From Deltaproteobacteria bacterium (GTDB taxonomy: Bacteria > Desulfobacterota > DSM-4660 > Desulfatiglandales > Desulfatiglandaceae): 19,478 nt of DNA. Below, piece after piece: positions 7,258 to 14,942 of the stretch. The stretch is from assembly GCA_011051075.1 (NCBI GenBank), contig DREN01000061.1, forward strand, positions 1-19,478, given 5' to 3'. Below the pieces are notes generated by a model that worked only from the letters and a program-made list of their open reading frames with translations, was not told the origin of the DNA and did no database searches. The translations under genes and the position numbers were made by a program. The first letter of the stretch is position 1. Each line of letters opens with the position of its first letter.

Positions 7258-10200
7258 ATGAGATTCATCGCCGATCTCCACATCCACTCCCGCTACTCCA
7301 GGGCCACTTCCAGGAGCCTGTGCCCCGAGAACCTCTCTCTGTGGGCACAGAAAAAAGGAATCACCCTCCTGGGCACGGGGGACTTCACCCATCCTGCATG
7401 GGTTTCCGAACTCAAGGACAAGCTGGTGGAGGGGGAAGGAGGACTCTACGAACTCAGGTCCCAACTCCAGGAAGAGGTCAGAAGCCAGGTTCCCGGAACG
7501 TGCAGGAGAAAGACCCATTTTATCCTGTCAGGGGAGATAAGCTGTATCTACAAGAGGGGGGGAAGGACCAGGAAACTCCATCACCTGGTCCTCATGCCCG
7601 AGATCTCCTCGGTTATCAGGTTCAATGAAAAACTCAACAAGATAGGAAATATCATCTCCGACGGCAGGCCCATCCTTGGCCTCGATTCGAGAGACCTGCT
7701 GGAGATCGTTCTCGAAACCGACGAGAGGGCCTTTCTGATCCCCGCCCACATCTGGACCCCCTGGTTTTCCCTGTTCGGCTCCAAGTCGGGATTTGACACC
7801 ATAGAGGAGTGTTTCGGGGACCTGACGGGCCACATACACGCCCTGGAAACCGGACTCTCTTCCGATCCCCCCATGAACCGGTGCCTCTCCGCCCTGGACA
7901 GGTATGTGCTGGTGTCCAACTCCGATGCCCACTCTCCGGGAAAGCTCGGCAGAGAGGCCAACATCTTTGACACGGAGCTGGACTACGACCACGTGATCCG
8001 GGCCATGACCGACGGGAACGGTCTTAAGGGTACCATCGAGTTCTTCCCTGAGGAGGGCAAGTACCATTTAGACGGTCACCGAAAATGCGGGGTAAGGCTC
8101 GAGCCGCCGGAGACCGCCGGGCTCAACGGGGTCTGCCCCGTGTGCGGAAGGCCCCTGACCGTTGGAGTCCTCAACAGGGTGTATCAGCTCTCAGATCGTG
8201 ATACTCCCCGGCTTTTCAGGGAGTTTATCAGTCTCATCCCCCTCCCCGAAGTCCTTTCGGAGCTCTTGTGTTGCGGCCCCGCCACAAAAAAAGTGGGTGG
8301 CTTCTACGAAAACCTTATCTCCCGGATAGGCCCGGAACTCGAGATCCTCATTGATCTCCCCCTTGAAAGGATTGAAGAGGCAGGGGGGCCCGCCCTCGGA
8401 GAGGCCGTAGCCAGGATGCGTCGCAACCAGGTGATCCGTGAGGGGGGGTATGACGGCCAGTTCGGCGTAATGCGTCTTTTCGAGGCCCGGGAGAGGGAGG
8501 CCCTGGCAGGACAGATGGCCCTGTTCGCCCTCAAGGAACCGGGCAGCAGGCCCGGGGCGTCCCTTCCCGGGAAAAACAAGAGGGGAAAGAGAAAGAAGGA
8601 GGCCTTAAGCGAACCTCTTTCTCCACGTGAAGACCCCATACTTGATCCGTTGAACCCTGAACAGCTTTCAGCGGTCCTGTACGACGCGGGCCATCTCCTG
8701 GTGGCAGCCGGGCCAGGCACGGGAAAGACCATGACCCTCTGCCATCGCATGGCCCATCTGGTCCGAAACAGTGTGAAGGGAGAGGAACGGATCCTGGCGC
8801 TTACCTTCACAAGAAAGGCATGCCGGGAGGTGAAGGAGAGGACGGCCATGCTGGTCCCGGGCCCAGGGGCCTTTAGGGTAGTGGTGACCACCTTTCACGG
8901 GTTCTGCCTGGATCTCCTCAGGAGAGAAGCCCTTGCCCCTGTAACGGGGCTCCCACCAGGCTTTGCCCTCTGCTCCGAGGCCGATTCACTGGCCCTGGCA
9001 AGGCAGGTCCTCGGAGAGGCGGGTGCAAAGGGGCTGTCCCTGAATAGGTTCATGGGAACCCTCCAGGCCATGAAGGCCCACCTGGCCCTGGACAACGGGA
9101 GAGAGGGTCTACTTGATGACAGACTCCTCTCCCTGTGCCGGCACTACCAGGGCAGGCTCAGGGAGGCCAACATGCTTGACCTTGACGACCTGGAGGTTGA
9201 GGTCTTGAGGCTGTTAAAGGAGCGCCCTGAAATCGCAGGGGCCCTCGCCCGGGAGTTTCCAAGGGTCTTTGTAGATGAGTACCAGGACACCAACCCCATC
9301 CAGGTTCAACTCCTGAAGGCCCTCATCGGTGTCGGAGAAGGCCATATCTTCGCCATAGGAGACCCTGATCAGGCCATATACGGTTTCAGGGGGGCTGACG
9401 TAACCGGCTTCCACCGGTTCAGTCATGATTTTCCAGGTGCCGGAGAGATCGCTCTAACCAGGAACTATCGATCCACCAGGTCCATACTTAAGGCCTCGGC
9501 CCTGGTCATGGGGAGGGAAAAACCCCTTGAAGGGACACGGGGACCGGGCCATCCCATCTCCCTTGCTCCATGTCTGACAGAATCGGAAGAGGCGGAGATG
9601 ATAGTTGAGCAGGTGGAGAGACTCCTGGGGGGCACCTCGTTTTTCTCCATGGACAGCGGAAGGGTATTCTCGGGAGACGGGGAGAAATCACTTGGATTCG
9701 GAGACATGGGGGTGCTCTACCGGCTCAACTATCAGGGTGACGCGCTTGAGAAGGCCCTTACCAGGGCCGGTATCCCCTTTGTCCGGTCAGGCGAGGCACC
9801 CCTCATCGCCAGATACCCGGCCAATGTACTCTGGCGTCTGCTGCTGACCATCCAATATCCGGAAAACCCCTTTTATCAGCGCGCCTACAGGGACCTTTGC
9901 CCTGACCGGGAGGAGGGCAAAGAGAAGTTACGCGCAGATTACGAACAGGGCGCGGCCCTGCTGGAACTCCTGGATGAAGCGGTTGAGATCCACAGGTTTC
10001 ACCTTGATTCAGAGGACGCCGAGGCAGCGTTTAAGCGCATGAGGGAAATGGCAACCGGCTACAATGGGGACCTGGGCCCCTTCCTGGATGCCCTCTCCCT
10101 CGAAAGGGGCATAGACCACAACAGTCTCATGGGGGACCGTCTGGCCCTCATGTCCATCCACGCCGCCAAGGGCCTTGAATGGCCGGTGGTGTTCGTAACA

Positions 10201-10464
10201 GGGTGCGAAGACGGGCTCCTCCCCTGCACCCTGTTTGGAGACAACAGCAAGGACGAAGAGAGGAGGCTCTTCTACGTGGCCATGACCCGGGCGCGCAGCC
10301 GGCTCATCCTGAGCAGCGTGAAACGGCGCAGACTGAACGGCCGGATGCTCCAGATGAAACCATCTCCCTTTCTTGAGGCCATCCCTGAAAACCTGTGCGA
10401 ACCCCTCCACAGGGGGGCATGGAAAAGGAAGAAGAGGGGGCCCAGGCAGCTCAACCTGTTTTGA
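7258..10464 (+). CDS. Endonuclease Q-like PHP nuclease fused to a UvrD-type SF1 helicase
   Basis: A 1068-residue two-part DNA-repair protein. Residues 1-415 match endonuclease Q (TIGR00375-like), which in archaea and Bacillus nicks 5' to deaminated bases and abasic sites. PHP metal-site motifs are all visible: DLHIHS (6-11), GTGDFTHP (39-46), SGEIS, LHHLVLMPE, IPAHIW and NSDAHS. A zinc finger follows (C277, C293, C296 within HRKCGVRL and CPVCGRPLTVGVLNRV), then the family's PGYDG-like GGYDGQFG. A lysine/arginine-rich linker spans about 429-461. Residues 463-1068 are a complete UvrD/PcrA helicase: Walker A AGPGTGKT (484-491), DEYQD (673-677), GDPDQAIYGFRGAD, RNYRST, HAAKGLEWPVVF and YVAMTRAR. 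The protein ends in QLNLF, a beta-clamp-binding consensus. ATG 7258 follows AAGG with 6-base spacing. The helicase part likely opens DNA after nicking; that is inference. Confidence 0.93.
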   Translation: MRFIADLHIHSRYSRATSRSLCPENLSLWAQKKGITLLGTGDFTHPAWVSELKDKLVEGEGGLYELRSQLQEEVRSQVPGTCRRKTHFILSGEISCIYKRGGRTRKLHHLVLMPEISSVIRFNEKLNKIGNIISDGRPILGLDSRDLLEIVLETDERAFLIPAHIWTPWFSLFGSKSGFDTIEECFGDLTGHIHALETGLSSDPPMNRCLSALDRYVLVSNSDAHSPGKLGREANIFDTELDYDHVIRAMTDGNGLKGTIEFFPEEGKYHLDGHRKCGVRLEPPETAGLNGVCPVCGRPLTVGVLNRVYQLSDRDTPRLFREFISLIPLPEVLSELLCCGPATKKVGGFYENLISRIGPELEILIDLPLERIEEAGGPALGEAVARMRRNQVIREGGYDGQFGVMRLFEAREREALAGQMALFALKEPGSRPGASLPGKNKRGKRKKEALSEPLSPREDPILDPLNPEQLSAVLYDAGHLLVAAGPGTGKTMTLCHRMAHLVRNSVKGEERILALTFTRKACREVKERTAMLVPGPGAFRVVVTTFHGFCLDLLRREALAPVTGLPPGFALCSEADSLALARQVLGEAGAKGLSLNRFMGTLQAMKAHLALDNGREGLLDDRLLSLCRHYQGRLREANMLDLDDLEVEVLRLLKERPEIAGALAREFPRVFVDEYQDTNPIQVQLLKALIGVGEGHIFAIGDPDQAIYGFRGADVTGFHRFSHDFPGAGEIALTRNYRSTRSILKASALVMGREKPLEGTRGPGHPISLAPCLTESEEAEMIVEQVERLLGGTSFFSMDSGRVFSGDGEKSLGFGDMGVLYRLNYQGDALEKALTRAGIPFVRSGEAPLIARYPANVLWRLLLTIQYPENPFYQRAYRDLCPDREEGKEKLRADYEQGAALLELLDEAVEIHRFHLDSEDAEAAFKRMREMATGYNGDLGPFLDALSLERGIDHNSLMGDRLALMSIHAAKGLEWPVVFVTGCEDGLLPCTLFGDNSKDEERRLFYVAMTRARSRLILSSVKRRRLNGRMLQMKPSPFLEAIPENLCEPLHRGAWKRKKRGPRQLNLF

Positions 10465-10843
10465 AACCTCCCCTTCTCAGGCCTGACACGAACAGGACCG
10501 AATGGGTCACGGTCTTCACCTGCCCTTTCAGATCAGAATGGGCCGGGTGCCGCCGATCCAGTTCCGCTCATTTCCCCGGACCAGAGTTCGAGATGACATC
10601 CGGTTTATCAGCCCATGTTTCATTACCGAGTGTCACTTGAGTTTCCCGGAGGTAAGGTGTCCTGAAGTTGGACGCAAGTGAAAAAGACCGGGCCGCCAGG
10701 CTGAAGGTCATAGAGGAGTTGAAAAGGGGCTGGGGAGTAAAGGCGGCGGGGCTTGTAAGGGGAGGGATCAGGCTCATGGGCCGCAGAATTTTTCCGTGGA
10801 TATCCGGCACAAGGGCGAAAGCAGGAAGTTCCCCCCAGATCCC
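10465..10843. other. Region between convergent genes
   Basis: This 379-base stretch separates the EndoQ-UvrD stop from the stop of the minus-strand 97-residue gene. No clear intrinsic terminator was found. It contains a 7-bp inverted repeat TCACTTG (10633-10639) / CAAGTGA (10675-10681) around a GGAGGT, and the start of a doubtful small reading frame at 10668 described separately. The first 170 bases show nothing convincing. Confidence 0.6.
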
Positions 10844-10937
10844 TCAGGTCTCTATCCGTTCAAGAACGTCTCCGGATTCGTTGAGCAGCAGGAGGGAAAA
10901 GCCCTGGTCAGCGGTCTTCGGGATCAGATCCTCATAG
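10668..10937 (+). CDS. Doubtful small basic protein or gene remnant
   Basis: The first 45 or so codons read like real coding sequence with local codon style (DASEKDRAARLKVIEELK, then RGWGVKAAGLVRGGIRLMGR), predicting a basic, partly amphipathic segment. The start is weak: a TTG at 10668, 14 bases after GGAGGT, with CTG at 10662 as an alternative. After about 10790 the frame runs into the antisense of the minus-strand 97-residue gene and becomes low complexity, so the real product, if any, is probably shorter or the gene is truncated. Family not recognised. Confidence 0.2.
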   Translation: MDASEKDRAARLKVIEELKRGWGVKAAGLVRGGIRLMGRRIFPWISGTRAKAGSSPQIPQVSIRSRTSPDSLSSRREKPWSAVFGIRSS

Positions 10938-11137
10938 AGGATCGCCTGGGCCTCGTACTTGTGTCCCCGTTCAAGGGCCAGATGGTTCATACACTGCGTG
11001 GCCGCATCCTTTTCAAGAAATACAGGGATAAAGGAGAGATCGTTGTCCCTGTCGTGCTGACCAAGCAACTGCTCCCCTGGACCCGGGTCCTGAATCACCA
11101 CCCATACCCACTGGTCGTCCTTAATTTTCATACTCAT
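10844..11137 (-). CDS. Small protein of unknown function, 97 residues
   Basis: Not recognised with a named family. It begins MSMKIKDDQWVWVVIQDPGP and continues with EQLLGQHDRDNDLSFIPVF, QAILYEDLIPK and GFSLLLLNESGDVLERI. The alternation of short hydrophobic strands with charged turns suggests a small soluble alpha/beta protein; no signal peptide or membrane segment is seen. The sequence is not low complexity and looks like a real protein. The start at 11137 has AAGG seven bases upstream; a second ATG two codons later (11131) is possible. It lies 140 bases downstream of the RND pump gene on the same strand, with a hairpin between, so co-transcription is uncertain. Confidence 0.65.
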   Translation of the reverse strand: MSMKIKDDQWVWVVIQDPGPGEQLLGQHDRDNDLSFIPVFLEKDAATQCMNHLALERGHKYEAQAILYEDLIPKTADQGFSLLLLNESGDVLERIET

Positions 11138-11218
11138 GGTTTAACCTTTCAAAATCGCTGGTCTTGCCCGCGAAATGCGCGAAACCGATGCAGTTTGCAA
11201 ATTGGAGCGGAGCGGAAA

Positions 11219-11234
11219 TCCCGCTTTAGCGGGA
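11219..11234. repeat. REP-like palindrome TCCCGCT-TT-AGCGGGA (copy 2)
   Basis: A perfect 7-bp stem with a 2-base loop, 44 bases beyond the stop of the RND gene. On the minus strand it is followed by a short TTTCC, so it might also act as a weak terminator for the pump transcript. It shares its core with the hairpins at 5613 and 14720. Confidence 0.55.
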
Positions 11235-11277
11235 ATGCAGGGCTCAGATCACGTTCGCCGGATCTGCTCCCCGGGCC

Positions 11278-14200
11278 TCATGCATCCGGCCCTGGCCTCT
11301 CTTTCATAAAGGGCCGCAGCTCACTTGCGGCAAAGGCCCTGTCTATCTCTCCCCGGGTATCTGCCCTTCTCCATCTCCGGTGCCGGATCAGGTACCCCGC
11401 GTCCTGCAATATGGCGTAGAAGGCCGGCACCATGGACAGGATAAGGACCGTGGCAAAGGCCAGCCCCCACATGATGGCCGTGGCCAGGGGGGCCCAGAAG
11501 ATAGACTTGCCTCCCACACCAAAGGCCATGGGCGCCAGGCCGCATATGGTGGTGATGGAGGTGAGTATTATGGGCCGCATGCGCACGTGGCATGCCTCTA
11601 TGATGGCCCGGTATAGTTGTCTCGGATACTCCTTCCTGTAACGGTTGATAAAGTCTATGAGGACCAGTGAATCATTAACAACAATCCCCGTGAGAGTCAA
11701 GAGACCGATGAGTGTGACAAAGGTAAGGGGATTGTTGCTGACCAGGAGCCCCACCATCACGCCCAGGCTGGCAAAGGGGATGGTGACCATTATGATCAGG
11801 GGCTGGGTAAAGGAGTTGAACTGGAGGCACAGGATAAAAAAGATCAGAAAAATGGCCAGCATCCCTGCCCGGCCCAGTTCCACAAGGGAGGTGTTGGTCT
11901 CATCCTGAAGTCCGCCTGCGATCATCCGCGCGCCTGGAAAGTTGGCACGGATGGTCTCAAAATACTCCCGTGCAATGCTGTTGGCCCTCACCGCGGTCAT
12001 CTTTTCGCCCATCAGGTTGGAGAGGAAGGCTCCCCCCTGGTCTTCCTGTTTTTCGCTGATGTTTGCGGTAAGACGCACGGTCTGTTTTCCGTTATAGTGG
12101 TATATATTATGAAAGCCGGGGGTCAGCCGGATCTCGGCCAGCTCCTTCAAGGGTATTGGCCCCTGTCCCGGGACCATCACCTTCAGATTTACCAGGTCGT
12201 CAAAGTCCCGTCTGAACCGGGGAAGGTATTTGAGCTTGATATCCTGGTTTTCGTCTCCCCGGTTATAGGTGGCCACGGCAAGTCCGTGAAAGGCCGCCTG
12301 GACCGCCATTACCAGGTGATCCTGGTCAACCCCCAGGTTCTTCCCCTTTTCCTCGTCCAGGGTGATCTCCATGAAATGCTTGTCCCTTGTCGCGTCGTCC
12401 CGTATATCCACAATGCCTTTGTGCCTGGACAGCTCTTCCCTTAACAGGCGGGATATCTTCGCCGAACTCTCCCAGTCGGGGGACTGTATCTTCAGGTCCA
12501 CGTCGGCCCCCACGGGGGGGCCCTCTATCATCCTCTCCATGATATAGGACGTCACGCCAAGGGATGTGAGCAGCCTGCCCGTATCCTCCCTGACCCTCTC
12601 CATTATTTCCACGATGGAGTGCTTCCTATCTTTCTTGCCCTTGAGGATGACCATCAGCATGCCGAAGTGGGTGCCGTAGATGGGCTCGTAGTTGATCTCT
12701 TTCATCCCTGCCACGGCAATGGGGGCCTCTAACTCATCTCCGACCCTCTCCTTGATCAGGTCGGAGAGTTCCATGAGGGTTGCCCGGCACCTGTCCAGGG
12801 TGGAGTTTGCCGGAAGGTCGAAGTAGATGTTGAACCGGGGAAACACGTCGCTCTTGGGGAACATGATAAAGTCGGTCTGGAAGTAGAGGAAAAAGGCCAG
12901 GACCGTTGACAGGGCGATGAAGAGCACAGAGAAGTAGCGGTGCCTGAGAATGACCCGCAGATAGGGGTAATAGATCTTCCTGAGGGGCGCAAACATGTCC
13001 AAGCGCTTTTTTGGGGCCTCTTTTCCCATATCCTTTGGCGTCAGTTCCACCACATGGGAGGGAAGCATGAAAAAGACCTCGAAGAGTGAGGCCGCCAGGG
13101 CGAAAAGCACCACCTTGGGAAGGTCTTCCAGGTACCTGCCGATTACGCCTCCCACCAGGAACAGGATAGGAAGGAACGCGGCCATGGTGGTAGAGACAGA
13201 TGCCAGGACCGGCGCCAGGACCTCCCTGCTTCCCTCAAGGGTGGCCTGCAGGATCGGTTTTCCCCTTTCCCAGTGACGGAAGATATTTTCAAGGACCACG
13301 ATGGCATCGTCCACCACCACGCCAAGGACCAGGATCAGGCCGAAAAGGGTAAGCCCGTTTATGGAGAGCCCGAAGATCTTCATGAGAATAAAGGTAAGGA
13401 GAAATGCCACCGGGATGCCCACGGAGGCAAACAGGGCGTTTCTGAGGCCCATGGAGACCCACAGGATCAGAAACACCAGCGCAATACCCATCAGGCCGTT
13501 ATTCTGGAGCTCCTTAATCCGCTTCTTGATCTCCCTGGACTGGTCAAAGTAGAGGGTGGTCCTGAGCCCTGGATACTGGGCGGGAATATCTTTCATGAGC
13601 CTTTTCACGTCGTTCACGATCTGGATCATGTTGGTGTCTTTTTTTCTCTTGATGGCCAGCACAAGGGCGTTTTCCTTGTCTATGAAGGTGAGTGTGCGCG
13701 CCTTTTCAAGGGTGGGGGTGATCCTTGCAATATCGCGTAGATGGACCGTCCCTCCGTCTATGCTTCTGAGCACGATATCCCCTATGTCACCGGGGTCTTG
13801 CGGTTCTCCCACCATCCTGATGGCGGTCTCGTGGCCTCCCATCTCCACGGTGCCGCCGGGCAGGTTTTTAGTTCGACCGGCAATGGCCCGGGCCACCTGG
13901 GGTATGGAAATACCGTAGGAGGACATGCGCCGGGGGTTCAGTTCAACCCATATCTCCCCCTCTCTCTCACCCACGATATTCACCTCCGACACCCCCTTAA
14001 TCTCATCAAAGGTGTCGGCGATCTCTTCTGCGATGTCCTGAAGCTGCATCATTGAGAGGTTGCCGGCCAGGCCCACCATACATACCGGAAAGATGGCTAC
14101 ATCTATCTCCACAACCCTTGGGACCTTGGCCTCCTCAGGAAGATCGTCCACCCTATCCACGGCGTTTCTGACCTCCTGCATGGCCTGGTCTATCTCATAG

Positions 14201-14502
14201 TCTGAAAGACGGGTGTTAAAGAACACGTGGATCTTTGAGGTGCTCTCAAAGGAGTTTGACTCAAAGCGTCTGATTTCGGATATACCCTTCAGCTCGTCTT
14301 CTATCTTCTTTGTGACCAGGCTCTCCATCTCCTCCGGGGAAAACCCGGGGCAGAGGGTAATGATCATCCCTTCCCCGATGGTGATATCCGGATCCAGGAA
14401 TCTGGGCATGGAACCGTAGGCGTAGAGGCCGAAGATCACGATAAGGATCAGGACCATACGGACCACAATGGGGCGTGACACGCCGAATCTGGTGAGAAAC
14501 AT
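11278..14502 (-). CDS. RND efflux pump inner-membrane subunit (AcrB family)
   Basis: A 1074-residue proton-driven export pump of the resistance-nodulation-division superfamily. It has the typical plan of one N-terminal membrane helix (VRMVLILIVIFGLYAYGSMP), a large periplasmic loop, a block of helices, a second loop and a final helix block. The helix-4 aspartate pair of the proton relay is present (D398, D399 in GVVVDDAIVVLENI). In helix 10 the lysine of AcrB (K940) is replaced by N943 in GIVVNDSLVLIDF, as in several non-HAE1 branches. Substrate cannot be inferred; the His/Met-rich features of metal pumps are not obvious. It should work with the adaptor encoded upstream, but no outer-membrane channel gene is in the window. 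The ATG at 14502 has only a poorly spaced AGG and a small TAGGT/ACCTA palindrome just before it. Confidence 0.96.
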   Translation of the reverse strand: MFLTRFGVSRPIVVRMVLILIVIFGLYAYGSMPRFLDPDITIGEGMIITLCPGFSPEEMESLVTKKIEDELKGISEIRRFESNSFESTSKIHVFFNTRLSDYEIDQAMQEVRNAVDRVDDLPEEAKVPRVVEIDVAIFPVCMVGLAGNLSMMQLQDIAEEIADTFDEIKGVSEVNIVGEREGEIWVELNPRRMSSYGISIPQVARAIAGRTKNLPGGTVEMGGHETAIRMVGEPQDPGDIGDIVLRSIDGGTVHLRDIARITPTLEKARTLTFIDKENALVLAIKRKKDTNMIQIVNDVKRLMKDIPAQYPGLRTTLYFDQSREIKKRIKELQNNGLMGIALVFLILWVSMGLRNALFASVGIPVAFLLTFILMKIFGLSINGLTLFGLILVLGVVVDDAIVVLENIFRHWERGKPILQATLEGSREVLAPVLASVSTTMAAFLPILFLVGGVIGRYLEDLPKVVLFALAASLFEVFFMLPSHVVELTPKDMGKEAPKKRLDMFAPLRKIYYPYLRVILRHRYFSVLFIALSTVLAFFLYFQTDFIMFPKSDVFPRFNIYFDLPANSTLDRCRATLMELSDLIKERVGDELEAPIAVAGMKEINYEPIYGTHFGMLMVILKGKKDRKHSIVEIMERVREDTGRLLTSLGVTSYIMERMIEGPPVGADVDLKIQSPDWESSAKISRLLREELSRHKGIVDIRDDATRDKHFMEITLDEEKGKNLGVDQDHLVMAVQAAFHGLAVATYNRGDENQDIKLKYLPRFRRDFDDLVNLKVMVPGQGPIPLKELAEIRLTPGFHNIYHYNGKQTVRLTANISEKQEDQGGAFLSNLMGEKMTAVRANSIAREYFETIRANFPGARMIAGGLQDETNTSLVELGRAGMLAIFLIFFILCLQFNSFTQPLIIMVTIPFASLGVMVGLLVSNNPLTFVTLIGLLTLTGIVVNDSLVLIDFINRYRKEYPRQLYRAIIEACHVRMRPIILTSITTICGLAPMAFGVGGKSIFWAPLATAIMWGLAFATVLILSMVPAFYAILQDAGYLIRHRRWRRADTRGEIDRAFAASELRPFMKERPGPDA

Positions 14503-14566
14503 GGTAGGTTAAATACCTAATCCGGATAAACCCGCCAGAGGCGGACAAGCCGGAATTGCGAGTTAA

Positions 14567-14582
14567 GGAATTGAGGAATTTA
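14567..14582. repeat. 16-base match to the ftsA-ftsZ octamer array
   Basis: GGAATTGAGGAATTTA is identical, in the same orientation, to positions 2127-2142 and represents two octamer units. A degenerate unit (GGAATTGC, 14552-14559) lies just before it. Confidence 0.7.
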
Positions 14583-14583
14583 C

Positions 14584-14593
14584 TCCCGCGGGA
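14584..14593. repeat. TCCCGCGGGA palindrome (copy 3, loopless)
   Basis: A perfect 10-base palindrome with the same TCCC/GGGA arms as the REP-like hairpins, one base after the octamer match. Confidence 0.4.
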
Positions 14594-14719
14594 CGCGGCA
14601 TTGAGAGCAACTCACGCAATCTCTGGGTCTGAATTCCTTTCACAGTAAAACAAGTGCTTAACCTCAATACAATATCTTCGCAAAGTGCATAGAAGTTACA
14701 AACTAAACTGTAAAGTTAG

Positions 14720-14734
14720 TCCCGCAAGGCGGGA
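14720..14734. repeat. REP-like palindrome TCCCGC-loop-GCGGGA (copy 4)
   Basis: A 6-bp stem with loop AAG. It shares TAGTCCCGCA at its left edge with copy 1 (5610-5619), so the similarity extends slightly beyond the stem. Confidence 0.6.
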
Positions 14735-14786
14735 TGTCTAAAGTGCCTGTCGGGAGAATTTGGAAATTCGAAGGTCTTGAAAATAA

Positions 14787-14911
14787 TATAGAGTTTCAGA
14801 TAATGATTTTGGCAAGGCCAGAGGGAGGAATCGGAGTAAATCGTACCCATAGTACGTCGTCGACGATTCCGACCGATAACGCAGTCCAAAATCTTTATCT
14901 GGAAGTCTATA
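14787..14911. repeat. 125-bp nested inverted-repeat element
   Basis: The outer arms are 26 bases each (14787-14812 and 14886-14911) and pair at 23 of 26 positions; the inner ends are GATTTTGG and CCAAAATC. Inside lies a perfect 7-bp stem, GGAATCG (14827-14833) with CGATTCC (14864-14870), and inside that a 5-bp stem, CGTAC (14842-14846) with GTACG (14852-14856), closing a 5-base loop. The unpaired segments on the two sides are nearly equal in length (14 and 15, then 8 and 7), so the whole folds as one long symmetric hairpin. It has no protein-coding potential. It resembles a non-autonomous palindromic repeat (large REP or MITE-like) more than an operator. Confidence 0.8.
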
Positions 14912-14942
14912 CCTCGTTTATACGCGCCGAACTCTTTACTGC

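Larger units (their letters stand above)
14503..14942. other. 440-base gap inside the efflux operon, filled with repeats
   Basis: Adaptor and pump genes of RND systems usually abut, so this gap is unusual. It holds a 125-bp nested inverted repeat (14787-14911), a REP-like hairpin (14720-14734), a short palindrome (14584-14593) and an exact 16-base match to the ftsA-ftsZ array (14567-14582). A small palindrome TAGGT/ACCTA (14505-14519) sits just upstream of the pump start. A 76-codon minus-strand frame starting with TTG at 14946 runs through the element but has no protein-like character and is not called as a gene. Confidence 0.75.
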
